From Cepaea nemoralis (taxonomy: Eukaryota > Mollusca > Gastropoda > Stylommatophora > Helicidae), in contig JACEFZ010028140.1 of the NCBI GenBank assembly GCA_014155875.1, positions 205,886 to 269,885 on the forward strand: 64,000 bases of DNA. Direction: 5' to 3'. The notes under the pieces are model-generated. The model ran no database searches. It was given only the letters and a program-made list of their open reading frames with translations, and was not told the origin of the DNA. The first letter of the stretch is position 1, and each line of letters starts with the position of its first letter. Shown here piece by piece: positions 22,799 to 31,705 of this stretch. The translations under genes were made by a program, and so were the position numbers.

Positions 22799-23627
22799 AT
22801 GACAGCTTTAATTGATAGACGGACATCGTGGTCAGAAGATGAGGATTGTTGTGAAGATGACAGTGTTTTGAAGGAGGATGATTCTGGCTTCTTCACACCA
22901 GCTTTATCATTAGACATTTTGTTCTGCCAGAAACCTACTCGTGGCACCCAGCCAGCTTTAGATGTACCAGAGACAACCTTTGCTTGGGGTGATGATTCGT
23001 CTTCTGATGAAGATATTGACCTTTTGGCTAGTAGTCATGCCCCAGAGTCTCTCAAGAAAATTAATGTATTGTGGAACGAAAAATATCCTACTGATGGTGT
23101 CGGAAGGTGTTCCTCTTCAACGAATAAGGTGTGTATGGGTAGTAATGAGCATAATTCACATGTGTATTTTTGTAAACATAACCAATATCAAAGACCTAGG
23201 TGCTATACATGTTTTCTATGTACATCTCTCTATACCACAAACCATCAGTGACTATACCTTTACCCTTTCTCAAGGCGTGACCAAAAGAATGTCGACAGTC
23301 TGTTTTTATGCCTTTTACCACTTCTCATTGTGAATTTTTTACTGTTTATTTCTTTACTGAAGTAGTAGGTATTGCAGTCTTGTAAGTTTCAATGTGTTTT
23401 ATTTACCTCCACAGGTTAATTTTGCACCAGAACCTCATTTCTTGACAGTCCATACTGTTGGCAACGAAGAACGCAATGGTAACTGGCATCATGTAATCAG
23501 AGAACGTGAGAATTTTGAAAGCCGTATACTAGACTTGGAAAAAATTTTGAACCCAGTCCTGAAGGACAACCACAGAAGAAAAGTCATCGAACAAAGGACA
23601 GCAGTGAAGAAGGCAGCTGTAGTCTAA
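22799..23627 (+). CDS. PPP1R15/GADD34-like PP1-targeting protein (two exons)
   Basis: Exon 1 is 22,799-23,128 (110 codons) and exon 2 is 23,415-23,627 (70 codons and stop). The intron of 286 nt is phase 0, with donor AAG|GTGTGT and acceptor TTTACCTCCACAG. Exon 1 is acidic, with WSEDEDCCEDDS and FAWGDDSSSDEDIDLL, resembling the acidic Trp-containing repeats of PPP1R15. The splice places Lys before Val-Asn-Phe, completing a KVxF PP1-docking motif that neither exon has alone. Exon 2 continues with the family's pattern: HFLTVHTV, then Trp, RER, Phe, RI and ILNPVL in the spacing of GADD34, CReP, ICP34.5 and DP71L. Such proteins bring PP1 to phosphorylated eIF2-alpha and restore translation. At 180 residues it is much shorter than vertebrate PPP1R15 and closer to viral forms. 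A captured host gene and a host locus trapped between repeats are both possible. Confidence 0.7.
23129..23414 (+). other. intron of the PPP1R15-like gene
   Basis: GTGTGTATG donor, TTTATTTACCTCCACAG acceptor, AT-rich body. Reading through is open for a while (to 23,251), then stops. Removing it gives the correct phase and completes the docking motif, which is the best evidence for splicing. Confidence 0.65.
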
Positions 23628-23860
23628 TTAGCATGTATATCTCTCTGCCCTATTAAAAGAGTTATAACCAGAAATAAACTAGTATGCGTTTCCTTAATGT
23701 CGTTGGCGAGGGTATGAGTATTATGTTGGACAAATGACCAGTGGTTGTGTGGTAGATGTTTAGTTTTGTTGATAGGAAAGAAGTGTTGGTAGAAGTCTAC
23801 AGTACAAGAAGCAAAATTTGTTTGAGTCCAAGTGATTTGTCTGTAAGCTCTGTGTGTCAT
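23624..23860 (-). CDS. hypothetical 78-codon ORF across the right arm/loop junction
   Basis: Mirror of 22,327-22,611 for the arm part, with a different end in the loop. ATG start. Same doubts as its left partner. It runs toward the end of the PPP1R15-like gene and overlaps its last bases on the opposite strand. Confidence 0.2.
   Translation of the reverse strand: MTHRAYRQITWTQTNFASCTVDFYQHFFPINKTKHLPHNHWSFVQHNTHTLANDIKETHTSLFLVITLLIGQRDIHAN
23673..23678 (+). terminator. poly(A) signal AATAAA of the loop gene
   Basis: AATAAA 46 bases after the stop of exon 2 and only nine bases before the right inverted repeat begins. The transcript would end at the loop edge. Confidence 0.6.
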
Positions 23861-24020
23861 GTGTTTCCTTATTATATGTTTGTGTTCTAGTAGTAGTTGT
23901 TGGGTGGTTCATCTGATATGGTATTAGTTTTTAGTTTGTGAGTTGTTTTGTCTGATATGTTCTTGGTGTCTTTGTGTATCTCATTACGTATTCTTTAATA
24001 GAGCCCAAATTTGGGAAATT

Positions 24021-24362
24021 TCATGTAAAGTGTATATTAGAATAAGTTGTGGTATAGCAAGTTGAAGATGTCAGCCATGGGAAATGGATCTTTGGTGACG
24101 AATACTCGGATGAACTATCCCCGATGGACTCACAGATTACATGGCCATACATGTTGTTAACTGTCATGGGTGTTTCAATGGAGCACGTGTACAATTGAGG
24201 TTTGAAGTTCTTGGTGATGTAACCACTTTGTATTAGAAAGATACCAAGAGTGTGGAGAGATGAGTGATGTATAAGGGTTTCTGTACCAGATACGGTGAAG
24301 GTCTTTGGTAAAGTAAAACAAGGAAAGGGGTGACATTGATAGCGTCTTTTCAGATAAGACAC
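24021..24362 (-). CDS. hypothetical 113-codon ORF, right copy
   Basis: Mirror of 21,825-22,166 with two residue changes. No in-frame ATG near the start and no recognised family. Confidence 0.25.
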   Translation of the reverse strand: MSYLKRRYQCHPFPCFTLPKTFTVSGTETLIHHSSLHTLGIFLIQSGYITKNFKPQLYTCSIETPMTVNNMYGHVICESIGDSSSEYSSPKIHFPWLTSSTCYTTTYSNIHFT

Positions 24363-24511
24363 ATTTGACTACAGAAGTTACATTTTTTTCTTTCTTAGTT
24401 TTGTGGACTTACTTTTTCCATAGCTATTTCTGTACTTGACCTTTTCCCTTTTGATGACTTATTTATAAGTTTAGTTGAAATATTTCTGTCTTTGGACGAT
24501 GTTTTTCATAT

Positions 24512-24847
24512 TTGGTTATTTTTATAATGTTTGAATTTATAATTTTTGATCAACCTTTTAGTTGTAATATTTATAAGCTTGGTCGAGACATTTCGTATTT
24601 TGGCCTTTTCGCCTTTGGTTATTTTTTCCTAGGTTTTTTTTATACATTTGACTGTTCTGTATTTGCCATAACTTCTTCTAAGACTTTGTTCATGTCTGGT
24701 AATGTAAGCTCTGAGCCGACAAGACAACGTCATGAAAACAAAACCAATAAAGAAAATCAACAAAAAAACTTGGTTTCAATATTTTTATCACCAAAATATG
24801 TGTGTTATTTATCAAAACACTTTAATGATATAAGAAAAAATCAATGA
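24512..24847 (+). other. hydrophobic open frame, probably not coding
   Basis: An AT-rich stretch open for 111 codons (mirror on the minus strand at 21,415-21,675 is 86 codons). Phe/Ile/Tyr-rich at first, then a polar SGNVSSEPTRQRHENK segment. No ATG at the frame start. The hydrophobic run could be a membrane segment, but base composition explains it equally well. Confidence 0.2.
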
Positions 24848-25170
24848 CATACATGAGTAGTGAAAAACAGTTTAGAGATATAAGAAAAAATCAATGACAT
24901 ACATGAGTAGTGAAAAACAGTTTAGAGATATAAGAAAAAATCAATGACATACATGATTAGTGAAAAACAGTTTAGTGATATAAGAAACAATCAATGACAT
25001 AGATGCTTAGTGAAAAACACTTTAGTGATATAAGAAACAATCAATGACATAGATGCTTAGTGAAAAACACTTTAGTGGTATATCATAAGAAAAAATCAAT
25101 GACATTCATGATTAGTGAAAAACAGTTTAGTGATATATCATAAGAAACAATCAATGACATAGATGATTAG
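24820..25170 (-). repeat. 50-bp tandem repeats, right copy
   Basis: Mirror of 21,020-21,372, about seven units. Two units have an added TATATCATA. Unit variants are not in the same order as on the left. Confidence 0.88.
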
Positions 25171-25339
25171 TGAAAAACCAAAAAGTTCTGGATTAGTGAT
25201 CTTCATTCTTCTGGGCTCTGCTGGTTGACTATCAAAAACACTGTTGTTGTCGAAGTCATCACACATACCTTATTTGTTTCGGATCCAGAATAAAGACATG
25301 TATGAGATATCATACAAGATATCTGAATACTTCTTTTTA

Positions 25340-25642
25340 TCATACCAAAACCACCCGATAGCGGTGGTCGACACTTTTTTCTAATACTACCACTTGATTG
25401 GGTAGCATAAGCGATAGGTCCTTGCAGTACGCCTTAAGGGCTGCCAAGCTGTCTCTATCATTTGGTTGGATATCCTCTGCTACTATGAGTGGAGGTGTTG
25501 CCAGGGTGTCTAAGGGTGTCATCCTTTCTCGTGATGTCTGGTGATGTAAGTACCGTTGTAGGTTCGAATTGTATAGATTGGTACGTATCTGACAGGGATA
25601 ATCATTGTGAATGTTCCCTATTATGGCGGGTAAGGTTATCAT
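25340..25642 (-). CDS. unrecognised 100-aa ORF overlapping the zinc-finger gene, right copy
   Basis: Intact here, ATG at 25,642 inside the last 41 bases of the zinc-finger ORF but in another frame. It reads MITLPAIIGNIHNDYPCQ, then ...RDSLAALKAYCKDLSLMLPN and ends RYRVVLV. No known domain. The overlap allows either coupled translation of a second protein or a spliced extension. The left copy is broken by two bases. Confidence 0.4.
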   Translation of the reverse strand: MITLPAIIGNIHNDYPCQIRTNLYNSNLQRYLHHQTSRERMTPLDTLATPPLIVAEDIQPNDRDSLAALKAYCKDLSLMLPNQVVVLEKSVDHRYRVVLV

Positions 25643-25937
25643 TGAAGATACAGTGGTGGCAGTCTGGTACTTGCGTTAGACTACGAGGCTGGTGTAAATA
25701 GACAGGTGGTGCTGTCGTCTCTGGTATTGTAGTGTTTGGTGTATTCATACGTGGCTGATGACGTATTCGTTTGTGTTTTTGTAGGCCATCGTTCGTATTA
25801 TACACCTTATCACATAACTGACAGAGATATATTTGGTCTTTCCCCTCGTGAATGGTCCGAATGTGACGATTAAGGGTATACTTATCACAATAGGCTTTGT
25901 AGCACACTGAACACGTGAAAGTAGATCTGGTGGTCAT
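25602..25937 (-). CDS. C2H2 zinc-finger protein, right copy (111 aa)
   Basis: Same protein as 20,258-20,593: two full Cys2His2 fingers, a Thr/Pro-rich linker and a short third finger. The predicted sequence is identical in both arms although flanking noncoding DNA differs, so either the copies were recently homogenised or the protein is under selection. It reads outward from the loop toward 23.7 kb, convergent with the left copy. Function unknown; DNA binding is inferred from the fingers. Confidence 0.75.
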   Translation of the reverse strand: MTTRSTFTCSVCYKAYCDKYTLNRHIRTIHEGKDQIYLCQLCDKVYNTNDGLQKHKRIRHQPRMNTPNTTIPETTAPPVYLHQPRSLTQVPDCHHCIFNDNLTRHNREHSQ

Positions 25938-26009
25938 ATCGATAAACTGGTCACAAGTCACACTTTCAGTTGTTTTTTCTTTCTTACAATATATGTTTCA
26001 CTGTTTTAT

Positions 26010-26325
26010 CAAATGCCAACGACACGAATAAGGCTCAAACCAAGTTTCACCGCTGTAGCTACCCAAGTCAGTACGTGAACAATATCTGGTTACTACACGA
26101 ACAATGCTCACACCAGCCTGAAGCACCTCTGTAGCTAGCCAAGTCACTACGTGAACAATATCTGGTTACTACACGAACACTCCTCACATCAACCTGTTTC
26201 ACCGATGTAGCTAGCCAAGTCACTACGTGAACAATATCTGGTTACTACACGAACACTGCTCACATCAACCTGTTTCACTGCTGTAGCTACCCAAGTCAGC
26301 CCGTGAACTGGTACTGAGCTCACAA
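26010..26325 (-). repeat. 76-bp leader repeats, right copy
   Basis: Mirror of 19,887-20,190, four units with CTGTAGCTA(G/C)CCAAGTCA at 76-bp spacing. Minor unit differences from the left. Confidence 0.85.
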
Positions 26326-26337
26326 GAGACGCCGTCT

Positions 26338-26480
26338 ATTTTATACACTGGTTCTGCACACGACGTAGCTGACGTGGCAGTTAGACAAGCTATTCTCACG
26401 CCTGCTTCCCTACACACCGATGACTCATACTTAATGACTTTTGCATATGGCGTTGATGACGTAGGGGCTTCTCGGACATC
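26338..26480 (-). promoter_or_regulatory. TATA promoter of the right zinc-finger gene
   Basis: Reverse TATA box at 26,339-26,347 (TATTTTATAC on the + strand), then reverse ACGTC words, the AP-1-like ATGACTCA at 26,420-26,427 and TTTTGCAT at 26,440. The mirror of 19,715-19,860 is almost unchanged. Confidence 0.6.
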
Positions 26481-26539
26481 CGCGTTCTTTACCAAAAATT
26501 TATGGTTTGTGATATTCTTGTAGGGACACGATTTGTTTA

Positions 26540-27290
26540 TGGGTGAGTGTATCTGTACTGGTTGTGGTACCAGTAGTAATGGTATGGGTGTGTTTTTGTG
26601 TGCTTGTAGGTCTGTATGTACAAGTGTATCAAGTGTGTATGGGTGTCTACTTGTGCTGACAGTAGTAATGGTATGGGTTGTCTTTGAGTTTGTAGTAGGT
26701 GTGTATTTGTGTAATTGATTATGGTGAGTGTGTACTGTGTATGTTGTCTTGTAGTTGATGACAGTAGTAATAATACGAGTGGTGTGTCTTTGAGTTTGTA
26801 GTAGGTGTGTATTTGTGTAATTGATTATGGGTGATGTACTTGTGTATAGTTGTGATGACAGTACTAATGCTAGGCGATGGGTGTGTGTCTTTGAGTTTGT
26901 AGTAGGTGTGTATTTGTGTAATTGATTATGGGTCTGTACTTGAGTGGTTGTTTATGGCTGTGTGTGGTTGACTTTGTGTTTGTATGTGTGTACACGTGTC
27001 TGTATGTGTGTATAGTTGTGATGACAGTAGTAATGGTATGGGTTGTCTGTGTATGGTTGTCTTTGTGTTTGTATGTGTGTTTGTGTGACCCTCTTTGTGT
27101 ATTTGATTATGGGTGTGTACTTGTGTATAGCTGTTGTTGTGACAGTAGTAATGGTATGGGTTGTTTGTACTTCTGTGTCTGTATGTGTGTACTTGTATAC
27201 TTGTCTGTACTTGTACTTGTCTGTCTTTGTGGTTGTGTGTGCGTGTGTACTTGGCTGTCTTTATGGTTGTATGACCCTCTTTGTATGATT
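26540..27290 (-). repeat. GT-rich minisatellite, right copy
   Basis: Mirror of 18,900-19,650. TGACAGTAGTAATGGTATGGG recurs (GTCACAGTAATGG-type variants) with local rearrangements against the left. The long open frame of Val/Cys/Leu is a repeat shadow. Confidence 0.8.
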
Positions 27291-27429
27291 TTTACACACC
27301 CCACAAAAAAAGAGACTTGTATCTCTAACAACGCACCAGCTAATATTCTTATCGCTAATAATGGTAGTACTATTATCACTACTAGTGATTCCTCCTCACT
27401 TTACCCATCACCATTGCACTATACGTACT

Positions 27430-27900
27430 TTCCCCTACAATTTAAGTGGTCACTCGACTACTTGACCACTGCTTGACCACTGCTTGACCACGTCATCGAT
27501 CACTTTAACCACTACCATAATCTTAGGCACATCGTCCTCTACAATTTAAGTGGTCACTCGACCACTTGACCACTAATTGACCACCACTTGACCACTGCTT
27601 GACCACTAATTTACCACCCTTTAAGCATCACCATATCGTTACAATCACTTTTCCCTAAAAATTCCTTACTTGACCACTTGACCATTGCTTGACCACTGCT
27701 TGACCAATAATTTACCACCCTTTAATCACCACCATATCATTACAATCACTTTTCCCTAAAATTTCCTTACTTGACTACTTGACCCTTACTTGACCATTGC
27801 TTGACCACTGGTTGACCAGTGTGTAACTGTGAACATAACACCTCTTATTACATTTATGACCACCCCTATATCGACCACTCTTACTTGACCACTAATACCC
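27430..27900 (-). repeat. CTTGACCAC iteron-like array, right copy
   Basis: Mirror of 18,420-18,770. Somewhat longer, with an additional unit (27,700-27,790) repeating TTTACCACCCTTTAA...TTTTCCCTAAAA. Confidence 0.75.
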
Positions 27901-28328
27901 CTTACCATCAAATCCATTACAACTTTATTTCGGTGAAGAAGCCACCCTTTAATTTCACTAAGACACTACTATCACCCCACACTTAACACACTTGGTACCG
28001 ACCCGTCACACCCTTGCCAGTTTATACATCACGCCGCCACACATACTAATATACCCTACGTAACCAAAATAACTTTCCCTTCAGCCCTTCATACACTTTC
28101 CCACTATTTACTTTCACACTTACCCGCCAAAAATATTTCACACCGTTCCCACCAAAAAAATAGACCAACCTTAATTACTTTCACAGATTTTCCCAAAAAA
28201 AATAGACCCGGGATTTTACCCGCCAAAAATCACCCGGCCCCCCCAAAAAAACTATTACCCGCCATTACCCGCCATCAGCCGCCATAATGGATGTCAAAAT
28301 ACGTGTGTAAGTCGCATCCCTTACTACT

Positions 28329-28334
28329 TGGGTG
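28329..28334 (+). repeat. target-site duplication, right (TGGGTG)
   Basis: Follows CCCTTACTACT directly and matches 17,983-17,988. Confidence 0.6.
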
Positions 28335-28905
28335 CTTAGGTGGTTGGTTGATTGGTTGGGTAGGTGGTTGATTTCGTGGTTGGTTGGTTGATTAATTGGT
28401 TGTTAGGTTGGTTAGTTGATTGGTTGGTTGGCTGGTTGGTTGATTGGTTGGAAGGGTGGGTGGTTGGTTGGTTGCTTGATTGATTAGTTGGTTGGTTGGA
28501 TGGATGGGTGGGTGGTTGGTTGGTTGGTTGGGTGGTTGACTGGTTGGTTGGTTGATTAATTGGTTGGTTGGGTGGGTGTTTAGATGGTTAGTTGATTGGT
28601 TGGTTGGTTGGATGGGTGGTTAGGTGGTTGATTGTTTGAGTGGGTGGGTGGTTGGTTTGTTGGTTGGTGTGTTGCTTGGTTATTTGGGTGATTAGTTGTC
28701 TAGTTGGTTGTCTGATTGGTTTGTTTCTTAGTTTATTGGTTGGCTGGTTGGTTGGCTGGCTGGTTGGTTGGTTGGTTAGTTAGTTGGTTAACTGGCTGGC
28801 TGGCTGGTTGGCTGACTGGCTGGCAGGTTGGTTGGTTGGTTAGTTGGTTGGCTGGCTGGCTGGTTGGTGGCGGACTGGTTGGTTGGCTGGTTGGTTCTGT
28901 AATGA
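28335..28905 (+). repeat. (TTGG)n-type tetranucleotide array
   Basis: Imperfect GGTTGGTTG/GCTGG repeats, the DNA into which element A appears to have inserted. Open frames of Trp/Leu/Gly are repeat shadows. Confidence 0.9.
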
Positions 28906-29208
28906 ACATTTGATCGCTAGCGTTCTTTACTGTGACTTGAACTGTCCTTATCCTGGGGAGAAAACCTACATCTTAATGGTCCGTAATTTCCTCTCTCTTC
29001 CTTGTGTTCAATGTCCACAATTCACAGAACAGTGAGCCAATAAAGGATGCCATGAGGCCTAGTTGGCAACATAAAAACTATCCTTTTAAACCAATATAAA
29101 AACCATCCTTTTAAACCTATATAAAAACCATTCTTTTAAACTAATCGACAATCAATATGGTCAGTATCACTCGCCCACCTTCACTTCCTAGAAAATTTCG
29201 CGGTACTC

Positions 29209-29480
29209 TCTATTAGGCTGGACGTTGCGGTAGTGGAAAGGCTAGACTCCTCGCCTGCATGTCTGGTGGTCACGGGTTCGATCCGAATAGAGGTAGATGT
29301 TTGTTGAAAATTGACCCGGCTCCTAGATCGGCCCATTCCAACGTGATTTATCAGAAAATGTCGAGGGAAGTCAATCGGAACGGCTTGGTACTGACCATAT
29401 AACGCACCAAGTCCTACTGTCTATAAAAAGATGAGCCTTTACGCGTTTTAAAGGGCCTTTTATTGACATTATTAAGCTGG
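29209..29480 (+). mobile_element. tRNA-derived SINE family 2
   Basis: Box-A-like TTGCGGTAGTGGAAAGGC and box-B-like GGGTTCGATCCG 45 bases later, then a body with ACCCGGCTCCTAGATCGG, TCAGAAAATGTCGAGGGAAG, CTATAAAAAGATGAGCC and AAAGGGCCTTTTATTGACAT. Mirrored at about 62,890-63,165. Confidence 0.65.
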
Positions 29481-29527
29481 TCAGCTTGGGCACCAAGGTG
29501 AATGTTTAAAAATTTTAAAAAAGGCAT

Positions 29528-29536
29528 AGTCACCTT
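29528..29536 (+). repeat. target-site duplication AGTCACCTT (left)
   Basis: Repeated exactly at 29,907-29,915 on the other side of the LINE end and its GAA tail: a 9-bp duplication as made by target-primed reverse transcription. Confidence 0.75.
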
Positions 29537-29835
29537 ATCGTAACCCGGCTAACAAATGCCTGAAGAAGTCGGATGTATCGGCAGAAAGGTTCAAATATCG
29601 CAGCTTGTGCTGTAAACAGGCTACAGCACAATTACGTCTAAAACAACATTTCTGACAAACGCAGCAGAAGAAGAAGAAGAAGAAGAAGAAGAAGAAGAAG
29701 AAGAAGAAGAAGAAGAAGAAGAAGAAGAAGAAGAAGAAGAAGAAGAAGAAGAAGAAGAAGAAGATGATGAAGAAGAAGAAGAAGAAGAAGAAGAAGAATG
29801 AAGATGAAGAAGAAGAAGAAGAAGAAGAAGAAGAA

Positions 29836-29866
<31 letters not shown>

Positions 29867-29906
29867 AAGAAGAAGAAGATGATGATGAAGAAGAAGAAGA
29901 AAAAGA
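29537..29906 (+). mobile_element. 5'-truncated LINE 3' end with 240-bp (GAA)n tail
   Basis: 29,537-29,665 resembles the 3' end of the LINE at 3,950-4,070 (AACCCGGCTAACAAATGCC, GAAGTCGGATGTATCGG, GCTGTAAACAGGC), and the tail is a (GAA)n run with a few GAT units. It is bounded by AGTCACCTT on both sides, so the GAA array was inserted as the LINE tail and then expanded. Poly-Phe, poly-Ser and poly-Glu/Lys frames are shadows. Confidence 0.85.
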
Positions 29907-29915
29907 AGTCACCTT

Positions 29916-30339
29916 CTGTGATGGTATCAGGCCGTCACGTTTTGTGTGGGCCTGAATGCACACAGGAATAGGTGGCCAATTGTTCCCTCACTTAGTGAGA
30001 CAAAGTCCTTCAGAATTCCCCCATGACATGCGCAGCTGCATATCGACAAGCTAAGGCGCTGCTGAACTTCGATCCCGCGGTTCTCCAGTCATGTACAATA
30101 ACACATTCATTGTCACCATTCGTCAGTTGCCCTGTTTCGTCAAGATCTTGGCTCAGTGCATCCGACTTCGATAAGTATTGTTTCGAGATGACCTCCCCTA
30201 GCCTTTGATTGTTCCCCCCCCCCCCACTTCCCGCTATCTTCCCGATTCCTATCCCTTGACCTGTCCGACATGGAAGATGCTGCCAGTAGCTGCTCTTCCT
30301 GAGACATAGCTTTTGGAGTCACTGTAACACCCAAACCCC
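29916..30339. other. unassigned stretch with a poly-C run
   Basis: No gene recognised. A C13 run lies at about 30,213-30,226. Confidence 0.4.
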
Positions 30340-31040
30340 CTCTACCACTTCAAGGTGGAGATATATCACATACATTATGATTATACAACATCTAAAGACA
30401 CATTTTCCCATTCCAATAATATGAATCTATTTAAGGTGGAAAATTTTGAATATCTTAGGTCATTGATTACCAACAACGGTGACACAATGAAAGAAATTAA
30501 ACGGCGACTATCAATTGCTCTTCAAAGACTAAAACAGCTGAATAAATTATGGAGTGGGACAGACAGAACTACAACAATTAGATTTTTAAGAGCATGCATC
30601 TTTCCCATTGCAACATACGCCTGTGAGACATGGACACTTACTAAACAAGCTGAACAGCGTATAAATGCCTTTGAATATAAATGTTATAGACGAGTTCTAA
30701 GAATATCTTGGGTAAAGAAAAGAACAAATGCATCCATACTTCAAGAGTTGAATATTGAAGAAGGTTGGCTATTAAAGACGATAAAACAAAGAAAATTGAA
30801 ATATTTTGGTCACTTGAAACGTCACGAAAGTTTGGAGAAAACAATAATGGAAGGGTATATGCCTGGGAAGAGAGGAAGAGGAAGGCCAAAGAGAAGATGG
30901 GTGCAGGATGTGGCGGATGATCTCCAGATGGGTGTATCAGATGCGGGACATCTTGCTTATGATCGAGAGGTTTTCCGGAAGGTTGTTATGGGAGCGAGGT
31001 TCTGCAAAGGACATGCTACTGAATGAATGAATTTAAGAAC
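30340..31040 (+). pseudogene. RTE-like LINE ORF2 C-terminal domain
   Basis: A 223-codon stretch (30,355-31,026), 5'-truncated, holding the region after the RT fingers and palm: FEYLRSLITNNGDTMKEI, IFPIATYACETWTLTKQ, FEYKCYRRVLRISWVKK, KLKYFGHLKRHESLEKTIMEG and the basic GKRGRGRPKRRWVQDV tract. This is the usual C-terminus of RTE-type endonuclease-reverse transcriptases. It ends with a GAATGAATGAAT tail. No RT catalytic residues remain. It is the best preserved RTE-like frame in the left arm; the mirror copy at 61,265-62,020 is broken by many indels. Confidence 0.85.
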
Positions 31041-31427
31041 ATGGTCTATTGAATTCTGTTTTTGCTGGAATATTTATGCTGGTTTAAATTTGGTGTGAAG
31101 CCTGGTTTATCCTAAACATGTGGGACACACTGGGTCGTATTTCTTAGTATTTGCTTTGTATAGGAATGGACGATCAATAAATGCACTATAGCATCAAACG
31201 GGTATCCCCGGTACTTGCAAGACAAAGTTATCGATTCAGATTATCGCCAACAGCTCGTTGCCATGGTATTTCACTGTTTGTGCTACACATCACAATTTTA
31301 ATTATTACTAGAATATTAACTCTTCGTATATGCAAGCTTTTCTCTTCTATGTCGCTGTGAAACCTGGTCAACTTACTCACACCAATGGAAACGTGTAAAC
31401 AGCTTTAATCTTCAGTGCCTGTGAAGA
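31041..31427. other. unassigned spacer
   Basis: Nothing recognised. Confidence 0.4.
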
Positions 31428-31705
31428 ATCATCATCATCAAGTGCCCTGCCAGCTGGTGTAGGCGTTCATGGCTTTCCTCAGATCTCGGTCTTTGGTGTT
31501 CTGGACCAACTATGCTGATGATATTCCTCCATGCCACCGTCTGTCCATCTAGCATAATTTCTCTTGGTCTTCCTCTGCCTCTCTTCCCCTTGATCTTTTC
31601 AGTTGTCAAGATCTTCTCAAATGTCTCTATTCTCATAACATGACCACAGAAAGCTATTTGTCCCTTTCTTATAGTTGTATATAATGTACTAGTTTCATTA
31701 GCATA

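Larger units (their letters stand above)
22501..23686. other. element A unique loop
   Basis: The only part of element A present once, 1,186 bp. It holds a complete-looking two-exon gene with a poly(A) signal ending just before the right arm. Upstream, 22,676-22,798 is open in the same frame as exon 1, so the protein could start further up if an earlier exon is joined. Confidence 0.85.
17989..28328. mobile_element. element A: 10.34-kb element with giant terminal inverted repeats
   Basis: The ends AGTAGTAAGGGATGCG... and its reverse complement are followed inward by about 4.5 and 4.6 kb of near-identical inverted sequence, broken only by a unique 1,186-bp loop (22,501-23,686). It is flanked by a 6-bp direct repeat. 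AG...CT termini with a 6-bp duplication are known for Polinton/Maverick elements; Dada and IS3EU also duplicate about 6 bp. None of the Polinton core genes (protein-primed DNA polymerase, integrase, packaging ATPase, capsid) is present, so this would be non-autonomous. The arms bear a zinc-finger gene each and the loop bears a PPP1R15-like gene. Confidence 0.72.
23687..28328 (-). repeat. element A right terminal inverted repeat
   Basis: Inverted copy of 17,989-22,500, 4,642 bp. It differs by scattered substitutions, short indels and array length changes, mostly in the CA-rich part and the 50-bp repeats. Coding frames of the zinc-finger gene are kept identical. Confidence 0.92.

Noticed and set aside
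17989..28328. Element A as a fold-back read artefact like the larger palindrome
   Set aside because: It has a unique loop, matched termini and flanking hexamers, which a fold-back read would not make.
17989..28328. Element A as a herpesvirus-type unique-short region with its repeats
   Set aside because: No herpesvirus capsid, polymerase or terminase gene is visible, and the ends look like a transposon.
28716..29035. Trp/Leu/Gly-rich frame
   Set aside because: (TTGG)n tetranucleotide translation.
29209..29300. Functional tRNA gene
   Set aside because: Box A and B are present, but the acceptor stem does not pair and a SINE body follows.
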